Shown here piece after piece: positions 28,526-42,030 of a stretch of DNA of 64,000 nucleotides. The stretch covers positions 523,001-587,000 of the forward strand of contig NZ_CP083455.1 in assembly GCF_020229735.1 (NCBI RefSeq), in the 5' to 3' direction. The stretch's first letter is position 1. Each line of letters begins with the position of its first letter. The translations under genes were made by a program, and so were the position numbers. Source of the stretch: Deinococcus taeanensis. GTDB taxonomy: Bacteria; Deinococcota; Deinococci; Deinococcales; Deinococcaceae. The notes below the pieces were generated by a model. That model was not told where the DNA came from. It did not search any database and worked only from the letters and a program-made list of their open reading frames with translations.

Positions 28526-28560
28526 GCCCTATGGTACCGCTTCCAGACCTGGCCATGAGG

Positions 28561-28595
28561 GAAGGGCGCCCGGCAGAGGTGCCAGAGCGCCCTTC
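28561..28595. terminator. Possible terminator hairpin between ppc and the amylase gene
   Basis: GAAGGGCGC / GCGCCCTTC (9 bp) with a 17-nt loop that can itself pair (GGCA-GAGGT-GCC). It lies 15 nt beyond the ppc stop. Confidence 0.45.
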
Positions 28596-28609
28596 ACCCA
28601 ACGCGGGGC

Positions 28610-31104
<2,495 letters not shown>

Positions 31105-31136
31105 GTTTGTCTCCCCTCAGCGGGAAGGACGAACCG

Positions 31137-31934
31137 TTACCGGCCTTCCCGTTCTTCCACGTAACGGTACCGTTCCACCCCCACTGCCCGGCCCGCCTCT
31201 ATCTGGACAAAGACACCATTGAGTTCCGCCGGGCCGTCCGCCGCGCCGTACCGGTGGGGGCGCTCCGTGACAAAACGTTCCAGCGGGCCTTCCGGCGCGC
31301 TCCCGATGATCGACTCGTACGGCCCGGTGAATCCCGCGTCCGCCTGGAACGCCGTGCCGCCTGGCAGGATGCGCGTGTCAGCCGTGGGCACGTGGGTGTG
31401 CGTGCCGATCACGGCCGCCACCCGCCCGTCCAGGTACCGCGCCATGCCCTGCTTCTCGCTGGTGGCCTCCGCGTGGAAGTCCACGAACACGCTCCCCAGG
31501 TCCGGGCGCTCAAGCAGCTCATCCATCGCCCGGAAGGGGTTGGCGACCGCTTCCATGAACACGCGGCCCAGCACGTTCACGACCGTGAGACGCTCGGTGC
31601 CCTGGGCGGTTTTCACGTCGAAGGTGCGCCAGCCCACGCCGGGCGTGCCGGGGTCACTGTAGTTCAGGGGCCGCACGATCGGGTACGTGCCCTCGTCCTG
31701 CATCATCACGTACACGTCCTTGTGATGCCACGCGTGGTTCCCCAGCGTCATGCAGTTTGCCCCGGCCTTCAGCGCGCCGTCGGCCGCCTCCCGGTGAATG
31801 CCGAAGCCTCCCGCGGCGTTCTCCATGTTCACCACGATGAAATCCGCCCTGGAGCGCAGGGTGGGCAGATGCGCGCCCAGCACCCGCCTTCCCGGCGCGG
31901 CAAACACATCTCCCACAAACAGCAAGCGAATCAT
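31137..31934 (-). CDS. YmdB-like metallophosphoesterase
   Basis: 265 residues, the family length. Metal-site motifs: [11 protein letters not shown] (N-terminus), [43 protein letters not shown] and [10 protein letters not shown]. The family (TIGR00282) contains cyclic nucleotide phosphodiesterases such as Bacillus YmdB that affect RNA turnover and biofilm decisions. Cytosolic. The start at 31934 follows TAGCCT by 7 nt. ppc follows downstream, but no functional link is known. Confidence 0.92.
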   Translation of the reverse strand: MIRLLFVGDVFAAPGRRVLGAHLPTLRSRADFIVVNMENAAGGFGIHREAADGALKAGANCMTLGNHAWHHKDVYVMMQDEGTYPIVRPLNYSDPGTPGVGWRTFDVKTAQGTERLTVVNVLGRVFMEAVANPFRAMDELLERPDLGSVFVDFHAEATSEKQGMARYLDGRVAAVIGTHTHVPTADTRILPGGTAFQADAGFTGPYESIIGSAPEGPLERFVTERPHRYGAADGPAELNGVFVQIEAGRAVGVERYRYVEEREGR

Positions 31935-31941
31935 GAGGGTC

Positions 31942-31947
31942 AGGCTA
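31942..31947 (-). promoter_or_regulatory. -10 element TAGCCT of the YmdB-like gene (leaderless)
   Basis: Minus-strand TAGCCT, 7-nt spacer, ATG at 31934. Confidence 0.6.
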
Positions 31948-32101
31948 GCGCGTCGCCCCGCCCGTCATGGCCGGGCCATGGCCCCAGCGGACCTTTGAGA
32001 GTGGAAGTCACGCCCTGACCCGCCTTCCGGTCACGACGGACGGCCGTGACCCCCCGGTGCGACTGGGGGCGCCGGTCACCGTTCGCCTTGCGGGGATTCG
32101 G

Positions 32102-32107
32102 TAGACT
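32102..32107 (+). promoter_or_regulatory. -10 element TAGACT of the U32 gene (leaderless)
   Basis: TAGACT, 8-nt spacer, ATG at 32116. Confidence 0.6.
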
Positions 32108-32115
32108 GGCGCGTT

Positions 32116-34689
32116 ATGGCGGCGGTCAGAAAACCTGAAGTGATGAGTCCGGTGGGCGGTGAGGCGCAGTTGCGCGCCGCCGTGGAAGCCGGGGCAGACG
32201 CCGTGTTCTTCGGCGTGAACCCGGGCCGGGCGGCGGCGGGCCGCGCAGACGGCGCGGGATTCCACGCGCGCGCCAAGGTGGGCTTTGAACTGGAGGCCCT
32301 GCCGGACATCATGCGGGGCCTGCACGCGCGGGGCGTGCAGGGCTTCGTGACCTTCAACGTGCTTGTGTTCGACCGGGAGCTTCGGCAGGCCGAGCGGCAG
32401 CTGATGGCCCTGGCGCAAGCCGGTGTGGACGCCCTGATCGTGCAGGATCACGGCGTGGCGCGCCTCGCGCACGAGATCTGCCCGGACCTGCCCATTCACG
32501 GCAGCACGCAGATGAGCATTACGTCTGCCGAGGGGGCCGAACTGGCGCGGCGGTTCGGGGCGAGCCGCGTGGTGCTGGGCCGCGAACTCAGCCTGCGCGA
32601 CATTGAACGCATCAAGAACGCCACGGACATTGAACTGGAGACCTTCGTGCACGGCGCGCTGTGCGTCAGTTATTCCGGACAGTGCTTTTCCAGTGAAGCC
32701 TGGGGTGGGCGCAGCGCCAACCGCGGGCAGTGCGCGCAGGCGTGCCGGCTGCCGTACGAACTGTTCGTGGACGGCGCGCACCGCGACCTGGGCGACGCCC
32801 GGTACCTGCTGTCTCCCGGCGACCTGTACGCGCTGCATCAGGTGCCGGACCTCGTGCGGATCGGTGTGGACTGCCTGAAAATCGAGGGCCGCTACAAGGA
32901 CGCCGAGTTCGTGGCCCTCACCACCGCCGCGTACCGCCGGGCGGTGGATGAAGCCTGGGCCGGCCGGCCCCTGAGCGTGAGTGCGCAGGAGGAACGCGAC
33001 CTGGAGCAGGTGTACTCGCGCGGCCTGGCCCCGCACTTCATGGCCGGCACGAACCACCAGACCGTGGTGCGTGGCCGCGCGCCCCGGCACCGCGGCGTGC
33101 GGGTGGGCACCGTGCGCGGCGTCACCGAGCGTGGCGTGCTGGTGGAACTGAGCGAACCCGTGAAACCCGGCGACGGCCTGGTGTTCGACCCGGCCAACTG
33201 GCGCGCCCCGGAAGGCCGCGAGGAAGGCGGTTTCCTGTACGGCCTGTGGCAGGGCGGCCAGCCGCTGGACGAGGGCGCACTGCAGGCGGTGCGGTCCGGC
33301 GGGGTGTTCGAGCTGCGCTTCGGCCGCGGCGCCGTGGACCCCACGCGGGTGCGGCCCGGGGACCCGGTGTGGCGCACGCACGACCCGACCCTGGCCGCGC
33401 GCGTGAAACCCCTGCTGGACGCGGCGGACCCCGTGCACACCCGCCCGGTGGACGCGCACTTCGTGGGGCACGTGGGCGAGCCGCCTGCCCTGACCCTGAC
33501 GGACGAGCACCGCGTGAGCGTGACCGTCACGCTGAGCGAACCGCTGTCCGGAGCGCGCAACCGCGCGCTGGATGAAGCGGGCCTGCGCGAACAGCTGGGC
33601 AAGCTGGGCGGCACGCCGTTCCACCTGGGCGCCCTGAGCGTGGACCTGCGCGGCGCGGGGTTCCTGCCGGTCAGCGCGCTGAACGCCCTGCGGCGAGAGG
33701 CCGCGGCGGCCCTCACCGAGCGGCGCGCGCAGGCCCCGGACCGGCGTGTCGCGCCGCGCCTGGACGACACGCTGCGGACCCTGGCCCGCCCGGACGGGCC
33801 GCCTGCCGGTGAGCCGCGCCTGCATGTGCTGGTCCGCACGCCCGAGCAACTGGGCGCCGCGCTGGAGGCCCGTCCGGACTCGGTCACGCTGGATTACCTG
33901 GAACTGTACGGCCTGAAACCCAGCGTGGAGCGCGTGAAGGCCGCCGGCCTGCCCGTGCGCGTGGCCAGCCCCCGCATCCTGAAACCCACCGAGCAGAACC
34001 TTCAGAAGTTCCTGTTGTCCCTGGACGCCGGCATTCTGGTGCGTTCGGGGGGCCTGCTCGAGGGCCTGCACTCGGCAGGCGCCCCGGCCGAACTCACGGG
34101 TGATTTCAGCCTGAACGCCGCGAACGTCCTGACCACCCGGGCGCTGCTGGACCTGGGCCTGAGCCGCCTGACGCCCACGTACGACCTGAACGCGCAGCAG
34201 ATCACCGAGCTGGCCCTCCTGGTGGGGGGCGCGGCCCTGGAACCCGTCGCGTACGGGCACCTGCCGGTGTTTCACACCGAGCACTGCGTGTTCTGCCGGT
34301 TCCTGAGCGAAGGCACCGATTACACGAACTGCGGGCACCCGTGCGAATCGCACCGCGTGGCGCTGCGCGACGAGCGGGGCCGCGTGCACCCGGTCATGGC
34401 GGACGTCGGCTGCCGCAACACCGTGTTCGAGGGCCGGCCACAGGTGGCTGGTGAGCACCTGCGCGCGTGGCGCGCGGCGGGCATCCGGGACTTCCGGCTG
34501 GAGTTCGTGCACGAAACGCCGGAGCAGGTCGCGGACGTGATTCGCCTGCACCGCGCGCACCTGAGGGGCACCCTGAGTGCCGCGGAACTGCAGGACGCGC
34601 TGGACGCGCTGATCGATCAGGGCGTTACCGAAGGCAGTCTGTTCGTGCCGCACGACTTCGGTACGCTGGACGCGCTGCCCGTTCTGTAA
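32116..34689 (+). CDS. U32 peptidase-like protein with DUF3656 region (RlhA/YdcP type)
   Basis: 857 residues. The N-terminal TIM-barrel-like U32 domain has VMSPVGGEAQLRAAVEAGAD and QDHGVARLAHEICPDLPIHG. The family signature ETFVHGALCVSYSGQCFSSEA with NRGQCAQACR supplies the Cys cluster (about 183-212). A DUF3656-like middle follows (about 370-580). A second U32-like half ends with CVFCRFLSEG, NCGHPCESHR and DVGCRNTVFEG, giving more conserved Cys. This two-part layout is that of E. coli RlhA, which needs iron-sulfur proteins and prephenate to hydroxylate 23S C2501, a position reported modified in D. radiodurans. So rRNA hydroxylation is a more likely role than proteolysis (inference). Single leaderless gene. 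Confidence 0.85.
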   Translation: MAAVRKPEVMSPVGGEAQLRAAVEAGADAVFFGVNPGRAAAGRADGAGFHARAKVGFELEALPDIMRGLHARGVQGFVTFNVLVFDRELRQAERQLMALAQAGVDALIVQDHGVARLAHEICPDLPIHGSTQMSITSAEGAELARRFGASRVVLGRELSLRDIERIKNATDIELETFVHGALCVSYSGQCFSSEAWGGRSANRGQCAQACRLPYELFVDGAHRDLGDARYLLSPGDLYALHQVPDLVRIGVDCLKIEGRYKDAEFVALTTAAYRRAVDEAWAGRPLSVSAQEERDLEQVYSRGLAPHFMAGTNHQTVVRGRAPRHRGVRVGTVRGVTERGVLVELSEPVKPGDGLVFDPANWRAPEGREEGGFLYGLWQGGQPLDEGALQAVRSGGVFELRFGRGAVDPTRVRPGDPVWRTHDPTLAARVKPLLDAADPVHTRPVDAHFVGHVGEPPALTLTDEHRVSVTVTLSEPLSGARNRALDEAGLREQLGKLGGTPFHLGALSVDLRGAGFLPVSALNALRREAAAALTERRAQAPDRRVAPRLDDTLRTLARPDGPPAGEPRLHVLVRTPEQLGAALEARPDSVTLDYLELYGLKPSVERVKAAGLPVRVASPRILKPTEQNLQKFLLSLDAGILVRSGGLLEGLHSAGAPAELTGDFSLNAANVLTTRALLDLGLSRLTPTYDLNAQQITELALLVGGAALEPVAYGHLPVFHTEHCVFCRFLSEGTDYTNCGHPCESHRVALRDERGRVHPVMADVGCRNTVFEGRPQVAGEHLRAWRAAGIRDFRLEFVHETPEQVADVIRLHRAHLRGTLSAAELQDALDALIDQGVTEGSLFVPHDFGTLDALPVL

Positions 34690-34784
34690 GGCCCGCTGCG
34701 TTCACTTCAGGAACCGTGAAGGGCCGGGGCGCGCTGGCCGCGCCCCGGCTGCGGGCCCTCTCACGCTGGTTCCGGTGGGTTCAG

Positions 34785-34790
34785 TACGCT
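34785..34790 (+). promoter_or_regulatory. -10 element TACGCT of the DUF402 gene
   Basis: TACGCT, 5-nt spacer, ATG at 34796. Confidence 0.5.
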
Positions 34791-34795
34791 GGGTC

Positions 34796-35314
<519 letters not shown>

Positions 35315-35369
35315 AGTCAGGTCCCTCACCTGCGGCTGGCCGTTGCGGCCCAGGCCGGTACCCTGGTGC

Positions 35370-36119
35370 ATGCCTGCCGACCCTACTGACCCTCAGGCCC
35401 AGCTGGAAGCTGCCTTGCCGGCCGCCCTTGACCGCCTGCGCCGCACGCCGGGCGTGTACGCCGCCCTGTGGTGCGGCAGCGCCGCGCGCGGCGAGGGGAA
35501 CGCGCACAGCGACCTGGACTTTCACGCCCTGGTCCGCGGCGACCACCGCTGGCGCGCAAATTACGTGGTGCAGGGCGTACCGGTGGAGGTGTTTCACAAC
35601 CCCGCCCGCAAGGTCCGGGCGATGTTCGCGGCCGGGCAGGGCGACACCATCGGGATGTTCGCGGAGGGCCGCGTGGCGCTGCCCCACCCTGACCTGGAGG
35701 CGCTGATGGCTGAGGCGCGCGCCCTGCACGCTGCGGGCGCGGCGCCGCGCCCCCTGCACGCTGCGGGCCCGGCGCCGCGCCCCCTGAGCCCGCAGGGCCG
35801 GTTCCGGCTGCTGGAGGAGGTGATGGACGCCCGCGCCCTGGCTGACCGTCACGACCCGCTGCACGTGCTGATCGCCTGCCGCGCCGCGCACCTGGCGGTG
35901 GAGGCCCTGTTCGAGGCGCGCGGCTGGTGGAAGGTCAAGGCGCAGCGCTGGCTGCCGGAGCTCACGGAACGTGACCCGCAGGCGGCGCGTGACCTGCACG
36001 CCCTCCTGAGCGCGCCGGACCCCACGGCGCGGCAGACGGCCCTGGAAGCCCTCGCCGTGCGCGTGACCGGTGACCTGACGTACCAGGAGGGCGGCAGCGA
36101 GCCTCAGCTGGTGAACTGA
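35370..36119 (+). CDS. Nucleotidyltransferase-domain protein
   Basis: 249 residues. The Pol-beta-type nucleotidyltransferase motif GSAARGEGNAHSDLDF (36-51) has the hG-S...DxD layout with both catalytic Asp residues. A helical C-terminal half (FRLLEEVMDARALADRHD; AAHLAVEALFEARGWWKVKAQRW) resembles the substrate domain of kanamycin or streptomycin nucleotidyltransferase and MNT-type proteins. Possible roles are nucleotidyl transfer to small molecules or an antitoxin partner; no HEPN gene is adjacent. A 30-nt tandem duplication (35724-35783) inserts a repeated LHAAGxAPRP into the linker. TACCCT lies 5 nt before the ATG. Confidence 0.75.
   Translation: MPADPTDPQAQLEAALPAALDRLRRTPGVYAALWCGSAARGEGNAHSDLDFHALVRGDHRWRANYVVQGVPVEVFHNPARKVRAMFAAGQGDTIGMFAEGRVALPHPDLEALMAEARALHAAGAAPRPLHAAGPAPRPLSPQGRFRLLEEVMDARALADRHDPLHVLIACRAAHLAVEALFEARGWWKVKAQRWLPELTERDPQAARDLHALLSAPDPTARQTALEALAVRVTGDLTYQEGGSEPQLVN
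35724..35783 (+). repeat. Two tandem 30-nt repeats inside the nucleotidyltransferase gene
   Basis: Two copies differing at one base (GCGGGCGCGG versus GCGGGCCCGG), in frame, giving LHAAGAAPRP then LHAAGPAPRP. A recent in-frame duplication in an interdomain linker. Confidence 0.85.
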
Positions 36120-36183
36120 ACCTCAAGGGCATTCAGGCGCCGCTCAGCCACCGGCGGGGCCGGGCAGGCACACTGCCGGGCAC

Positions 36184-37419
36184 ATGCCCCGCTTTCCTGC
36201 CCACAGCCTCAGCAGTGGCCCGAGTGCCCGCGGCACCCGCGTGAACGGGCGCAAGGTGCTGGTCTTGATTCTCGCCGGCGGGAAAGGCGAGCGGCTGGGG
36301 GTCCTCACGCAGGAACGCGCCAAACCGGCCCTGACCTTCGGGGGCACGTACCGCCTCATTGACTTCGCGCTGAGCAACTGCATGCACAGCGGCGTGGCGG
36401 ACGTCTGGGTGCTGGAAGCCTACGAACTGCACTCCCTGAACGACCACCTCACCAACGGCCGCCCCTGGGACCTGGACCGCACATACGGCGGCCTGGAGGT
36501 CCTGCCGCCCAGTGCAGATACGCTCACCGGACAGCTCGACGGCGCCGGGAACGCCGACGCGCTGCACGCGCACCGGCACCTGATCCGGTCCTACGCGCCG
36601 GACATCGTGGTCGTCCTGTCGGCCGATCACGTGTACACCCTGGATTACACCCAGGTGATCGAACACCACCTGAAGGTGGGCGCCGAGGTCACGATGGTCA
36701 CCGCTGACCTGCCCGCCGGTGAGGATGCCCGCCGCTTCGGGAACGTCACCGTCACGAAGGCGGGGCGTGTCAACCGCTTCGAGTACAAGCCCGAACGCCC
36801 ACGCGGCGGGCCGATCACGACCGAGGTGTTCGTGTACGACGCGCCGGCCCTGCTGCGCACCCTGGACGACCTGCGCCGCGACACGCCGGCCGGCCAGGGT
36901 CTGGGCGACTACGGGCACGCCCTGATTCCGGCGTTCGTGAAAGCAAAAACAGCGCACGCCTACCCGCTGGACAGCTACTGGCGGGATGTGGGCCTGCCCG
37001 AAGCGTACTTCCGAGCGCATCAGGATCTGCTGGCCGGACGGTCCGTGAAGCTGGACCGTCCGGAGTGGCCGGTGCTGAGTTCCAGCATTCCGCGCATGCC
37101 TGCCCGGATCGCCGCAGGCGCCCGCGTGACCGACAGCCTGATCGCGTACGGCTGCCGGATCGAGGGAACCGTGACCCGCTCGGTGCTGTCGCCGGGCGTG
37201 ACGGTCGAGGCGGGCGCCGTGGTGGAAGACGCCGTGATCCTGCGGGACGTGACCGTGCGGCGCGGCGCGCGCGTCCGGCGCGCCATCGTGGATGAGGAGG
37301 CTGACATTGCGGCCCGGGTGGACGGCGGCCCGCACGGCCTGAGCGTGATCGGCGCCCGCGCCCGCGTCCGCTCGCCGGTTGCAGGGAACACGCAGGTGAA
37401 CCCCGGACAGCGCCGCTAG
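36184..37419 (+). CDS. glgC: Glucose-1-phosphate adenylyltransferase-like protein
   Basis: 411 residues. The nucleotidyltransferase N-terminus VLILAGGKGERLGVLTQERAKPAL has the GGxGxRL pyrophosphorylase motif; FGGTYRLIDFALSNCMHSGV, VLSADHVYTLDY and DSYWRDVGLPEAYFRAHQDL are typical GlgC segments. A left-handed beta-helix C-terminus follows (ARVTDSLIAYGCRIEGTVTRSVLSPGVTVEAG). It makes ADP-glucose for glycogen or trehalose/maltose-1-phosphate routes. Substrate residues are mostly GlgC-like, but no glgA/B/P is nearby. ATG at 36184 and an in-frame GTG at 36241 are both possible. CACACT lies 9 nt before the ATG. Confidence 0.85.
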   Translation: MPRFPAHSLSSGPSARGTRVNGRKVLVLILAGGKGERLGVLTQERAKPALTFGGTYRLIDFALSNCMHSGVADVWVLEAYELHSLNDHLTNGRPWDLDRTYGGLEVLPPSADTLTGQLDGAGNADALHAHRHLIRSYAPDIVVVLSADHVYTLDYTQVIEHHLKVGAEVTMVTADLPAGEDARRFGNVTVTKAGRVNRFEYKPERPRGGPITTEVFVYDAPALLRTLDDLRRDTPAGQGLGDYGHALIPAFVKAKTAHAYPLDSYWRDVGLPEAYFRAHQDLLAGRSVKLDRPEWPVLSSSIPRMPARIAAGARVTDSLIAYGCRIEGTVTRSVLSPGVTVEAGAVVEDAVILRDVTVRRGARVRRAIVDEEADIAARVDGGPHGLSVIGARARVRSPVAGNTQVNPGQRR

Positions 37420-37455
37420 GGGGGCGCCGTAACCGTTCCGTCAGACCGGGGCCGG

Positions 37456-37461
37456 TACCCT
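37456..37461 (+). promoter_or_regulatory. -10 element TACCCT of the ABC exporter (leaderless)
   Basis: TACCCT, 7-nt spacer, ATG at 37469. Confidence 0.6.
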
Positions 37462-37468
37462 CGCCTTC

Positions 37469-38241
<773 letters not shown>

Positions 38242-38245
<4 letters not shown>

Positions 38246-39932
38246 CCGTCACGCCCGCCCCCCGCCCGCCCCGCCGGCGCGCGCCAGCCTGACCCGCCTG
38301 AAGCTCCAGGCGCTGCGGCACACCGTACAGCGCGCCCCGAAGTGGGGGTACGCGCTGGTGGGCGCGCTGGCCACGCTGCTGCTGCTGGGGGAGATCTACG
38401 GCGCCTGGGCGGCCCTGACGTTCCTGGGCCGCTTCGGGGAGATCGGCCTGAACGTGTTTGCCCGCGTGCTGGAGATCGGCCTGATCACCCTGTCGAGCGG
38501 CGTGACCTTCAGCGCCACGACCGCGGCGATCAGCACGCTGTACCTGAGTGACGACCTGAACTTCCTGCTGGCGCAGCCGCTCTCCACCGTGCGGGTGTTC
38601 GCGCTGAAGGTCACCGAGACGTTCCTGAACGCGGCGCTCGTGCCGCTGCTGCTCACGTTGCCGCTGCTGGTCACGGTTGGCGTGTACTTCCGCGCACCCG
38701 GGTGGGCGTACCCCGTCATGGCCGCCGCGGCGCTGCTGGTGTTCGCCGCGCCGGTCGGCCTGGGCGCCCTGCTGGCCGTGGGCCTCATGCGTTTCGCGCC
38801 GGTGGGCCGCGTGCGGGAGGTCAGCACCGCCCTGGGCGTGCTGATCAGCGCCGGTCTGGTGTACGCCATCCGCGCGCTGCGCCCCGAGGTGCTCGTTCAG
38901 AAACTTCAGGACCCCACGAAAGTGGAGGCGCTGCTGCGCGACTTCGCCGGGCCCGGCAACCCGCTGCTGCCGCCCGCATGGGCGGCGCAGGGCATCTGGC
39001 AGGCCGCGCACGGGGAACTGGCCCGGCCGCTGCTGCCTCTGGCCCTCCTGACCGGCGCGCTGCTGACCGCGGCGACGCTGCTGGCCGCCCGGGCGTACCA
39101 GGAAGGCTGGGCGCGCGCGCTGGATTCCAGCACGCCCCGGCTGGACCCGCGCCCCCGCCGCGCCGGGCCGGCCGAACGCCGGCTGGCCCGACTGGGTGCA
39201 GGGGGCGCGCTGGCCAGCAAGGATCTGCGCGTCACGTTCCGCGACCCCACGCAGTGGAGCCAGCTGCTCGTCGTGGTGGCCCTCGCCGGGGTGTACCTCG
39301 TGAGCGTCCGGGCCGTGCCGATTCCCGTGCCGCAGTTTCGCGGGATCCTCGGGTACATCCAGCTGGCCTTCCAGGGGTTCATCATCAGCGGCGTGGCCGT
39401 GCGGCTTGCGTTTCCGTCGGTGTCCACCGAGGGCCGCGCGTACTGGCTGCTGCGCACGGCGCCCATCGAGCCGCGCCAGATTGTGCTCAGCAAGTTCCTG
39501 GGGGTGCTGCCGGTCACGGTGACGCTGGGTCTGGTGATGGGGCTCGCCAGCGCCCGCGCCATGGACCTGGGCCCCACTCTGGTGCTGCTCAGCGCGCTGG
39601 TCAGTCTCAGCAACGCGTTCGTGATCACGGCGCTCGGGGTGGGACTGGGGGCCGCCGCACCCAAATTCGATGCGGACAACCCCGCCGAAATCGGCGTGAG
39701 TCCAGGCGGGCTGGCGTTCATGGGGCTCTCGCTGGCGTACAGCGTGCTGTGCCTGCTGCTGCTGGCGCGGCCCGCCGCAGCCAGCGTGCTGCGGCCTGAC
39801 CTGTACCCCGGCTACAGTGTGCTCAGCACGCCCGAAGGCGCGCTGGGTCTGGTGGGGTTGGGGCTGGTGACTGCGCTGGGGACGGCCCTCAGCCTGCGCG
39901 CCGGCTGGCAGCGGCTGGACCGCCTGGAGTGA
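38242..39932 (+). CDS. ABC-2 type permease, start region frameshifted
   Basis: About 560 residues in the body frame (from roughly 38291 on). Many hydrophobic segments: WGYALVGALATLLLLGEIYG, AALVPLLLTLPLLVTVGVYF, ALLVFAAPVGLGALLAVGLM, then LLVVVALAGVYLVSV, MGLASARAMDLG, AFVITALGVGLG and VGLGLVTALGTALSL, giving two groups of helices split by a hydrophilic centre (about 300-340). It resembles the large ABC_tran_2-type permeases. The expected GTG at 38242 opens a frame that stops at 38290-38292; the body frame has no ATG, GTG or TTG nearby. Removing one C from the C6 run at 38258-38263 would join start and body. Confidence 0.75.
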
Positions 39933-39944
39933 CCCGCGCCGCGC

Positions 39945-40241
39945 TCAGGTGGGGTGCGCGGCGCCCTCACCGACCACGGTGTGCCAGCGCCGCACCTCCC
40001 AGGTGCCGACCAGCCCACCCAGGACGTACGGGTCGGTGCGCGCGAACTGCTCGGCGGCTTCCGGACCGCTGCCCTGAAACAGCAGCACGGCGAAGTCAGC
40101 CGGGTCGGCCAGGGCGCCGGCCAGAACCAGCTCGCCGCGGTCGGCGGCGGCCCGGGCGTGCGCCAGGTGCAGCGGGCGCAGCGGTTCCCGCCGGGTCACG
40201 TAGTCCGGCACAAGGTCACGGTAGAACAGCAGGTGGTGCAT
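39945..40241 (-). CDS. YciI family protein
   Basis: 98 residues. The ferredoxin-like YciI fold pattern is visible: MHHLLFYRDLVPDYVTRREP, LRPLHLAHARAAADRGELVLAGAL with the conserved His and Asp/Ala positions, and the Phe/Asp segment FARTDPYVLGGLVGTWEVRRW. Family members are small stand-alone or fused domains of poorly known, possibly enzymatic, function. GGAGG lies 5 nt before the ATG at 40241. The gene converges with the ABC permease and lies 66 nt downstream of the carboxynorspermidine-synthase-like gene. Confidence 0.85.
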   Translation of the reverse strand: MHHLLFYRDLVPDYVTRREPLRPLHLAHARAAADRGELVLAGALADPADFAVLLFQGSGPEAAEQFARTDPYVLGGLVGTWEVRRWHTVVGEGAAHPT

Positions 40242-40307
40242 GGGGGCCTCCGGGGGATGCAGGTGTGCGCCGCAGAACGGGCCGCGGCGCACAGGGAAGG
40301 GCGAAGT

Positions 40308-41525
<1,218 letters not shown>

Positions 41526-41532
41526 GCAGGCC

Positions 41533-41538
41533 AGTGTA
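41533..41538 (-). promoter_or_regulatory. -10 element TACACT of the CANSDH-like gene (leaderless)
   Basis: Minus-strand TACACT, 7-nt spacer, ATG at 41525. Only 28 bp separate it from the divergent -10 at 41567. Confidence 0.6.
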
Positions 41539-41566
41539 CCGTGCGCGCCTCCCGCTTCCCGCGCGC

Positions 41567-41572
41567 TAGGGT
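41567..41572 (+). promoter_or_regulatory. -10 element TAGGGT of the small membrane protein gene
   Basis: TAGGGT, 6-nt spacer, GTG at 41579. Confidence 0.5.
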
Positions 41573-41578
41573 GAAGGC

Positions 41579-41959
41579 GTGAGCAAGCGCCCCGCGAACC
41601 CGGCCCCCCCCTCCCCGCCCGGCGCGCCGCGGGAAGTGCGGGAGGTCACGCCCGAGATGCGGGCGCGCAGCGTGCGGACCTTCGTGGGCATTCTGGTGGC
41701 GTTTTTCGTGATGATCGGCGTGGTGGTGGCCACCCTGTCGCTGCAGGGCCGCGCCGTGCGGGACTACGCGGCGCGCGTGGCCGACGCCGTAATCGCCACC
41801 CACCCTTCCGCGAACGCAGGATTCACGCAGCCGTGCGCGCAGGCCCGGCAGGGCCCGCTGCCGACCGGCGCGGAAACGTGCGACGTGCAGGTGGACGGCG
41901 GCCGGGTGACGGTCACGGTCCGCGTGCAGGGCGACCGGGCGTACCGGCTGGTCCGCTGA
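41579..41959 (+). CDS. Single-pass membrane protein, unknown function
   Basis: 126 residues from GTG. A Pro-rich cytosolic N-terminus (about 1-34), one membrane helix (TFVGILVAFFVMIGVVVATLSL, about 34-55), then an extracytoplasmic tail with two Cys (FTQPCAQARQG; GAETCDVQV) that could form a disulfide and strand-like VTVTVRVQGDRAYRLVR. No family recognised. GTG start is supported by TAGGGT 6 nt upstream. Divergent from the CANSDH-like gene and 70 nt before the acyl-condensing operon, with which a link is not shown. Confidence 0.65.
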   Translation: MSKRPANPAPPSPPGAPREVREVTPEMRARSVRTFVGILVAFFVMIGVVVATLSLQGRAVRDYAARVADAVIATHPSANAGFTQPCAQARQGPLPTGAETCDVQVDGGRVTVTVRVQGDRAYRLVR

Positions 41960-42016
41960 CACGGCGCGCGGACTGAACGCCGTTCAGAAAGGGCGCCCTC
42001 CGCGGCCGGAAGAGCC

Positions 42017-42022
42017 GATAAT
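42017..42022 (+). promoter_or_regulatory. -10 element GATAAT of the four-gene operon
   Basis: GATAAT lies 5 nt before GTG 42028 and 8 nt before ATG 42031, close to the leaderless pattern. Confidence 0.5.
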
Positions 42023-42030
42023 TCAGGGTG

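Noticed and set aside
32008..34653. An 881-codon antisense frame over the U32 gene
   Set aside because: Same cause: strong third-position GC bias of the real gene keeps the opposite frame open.
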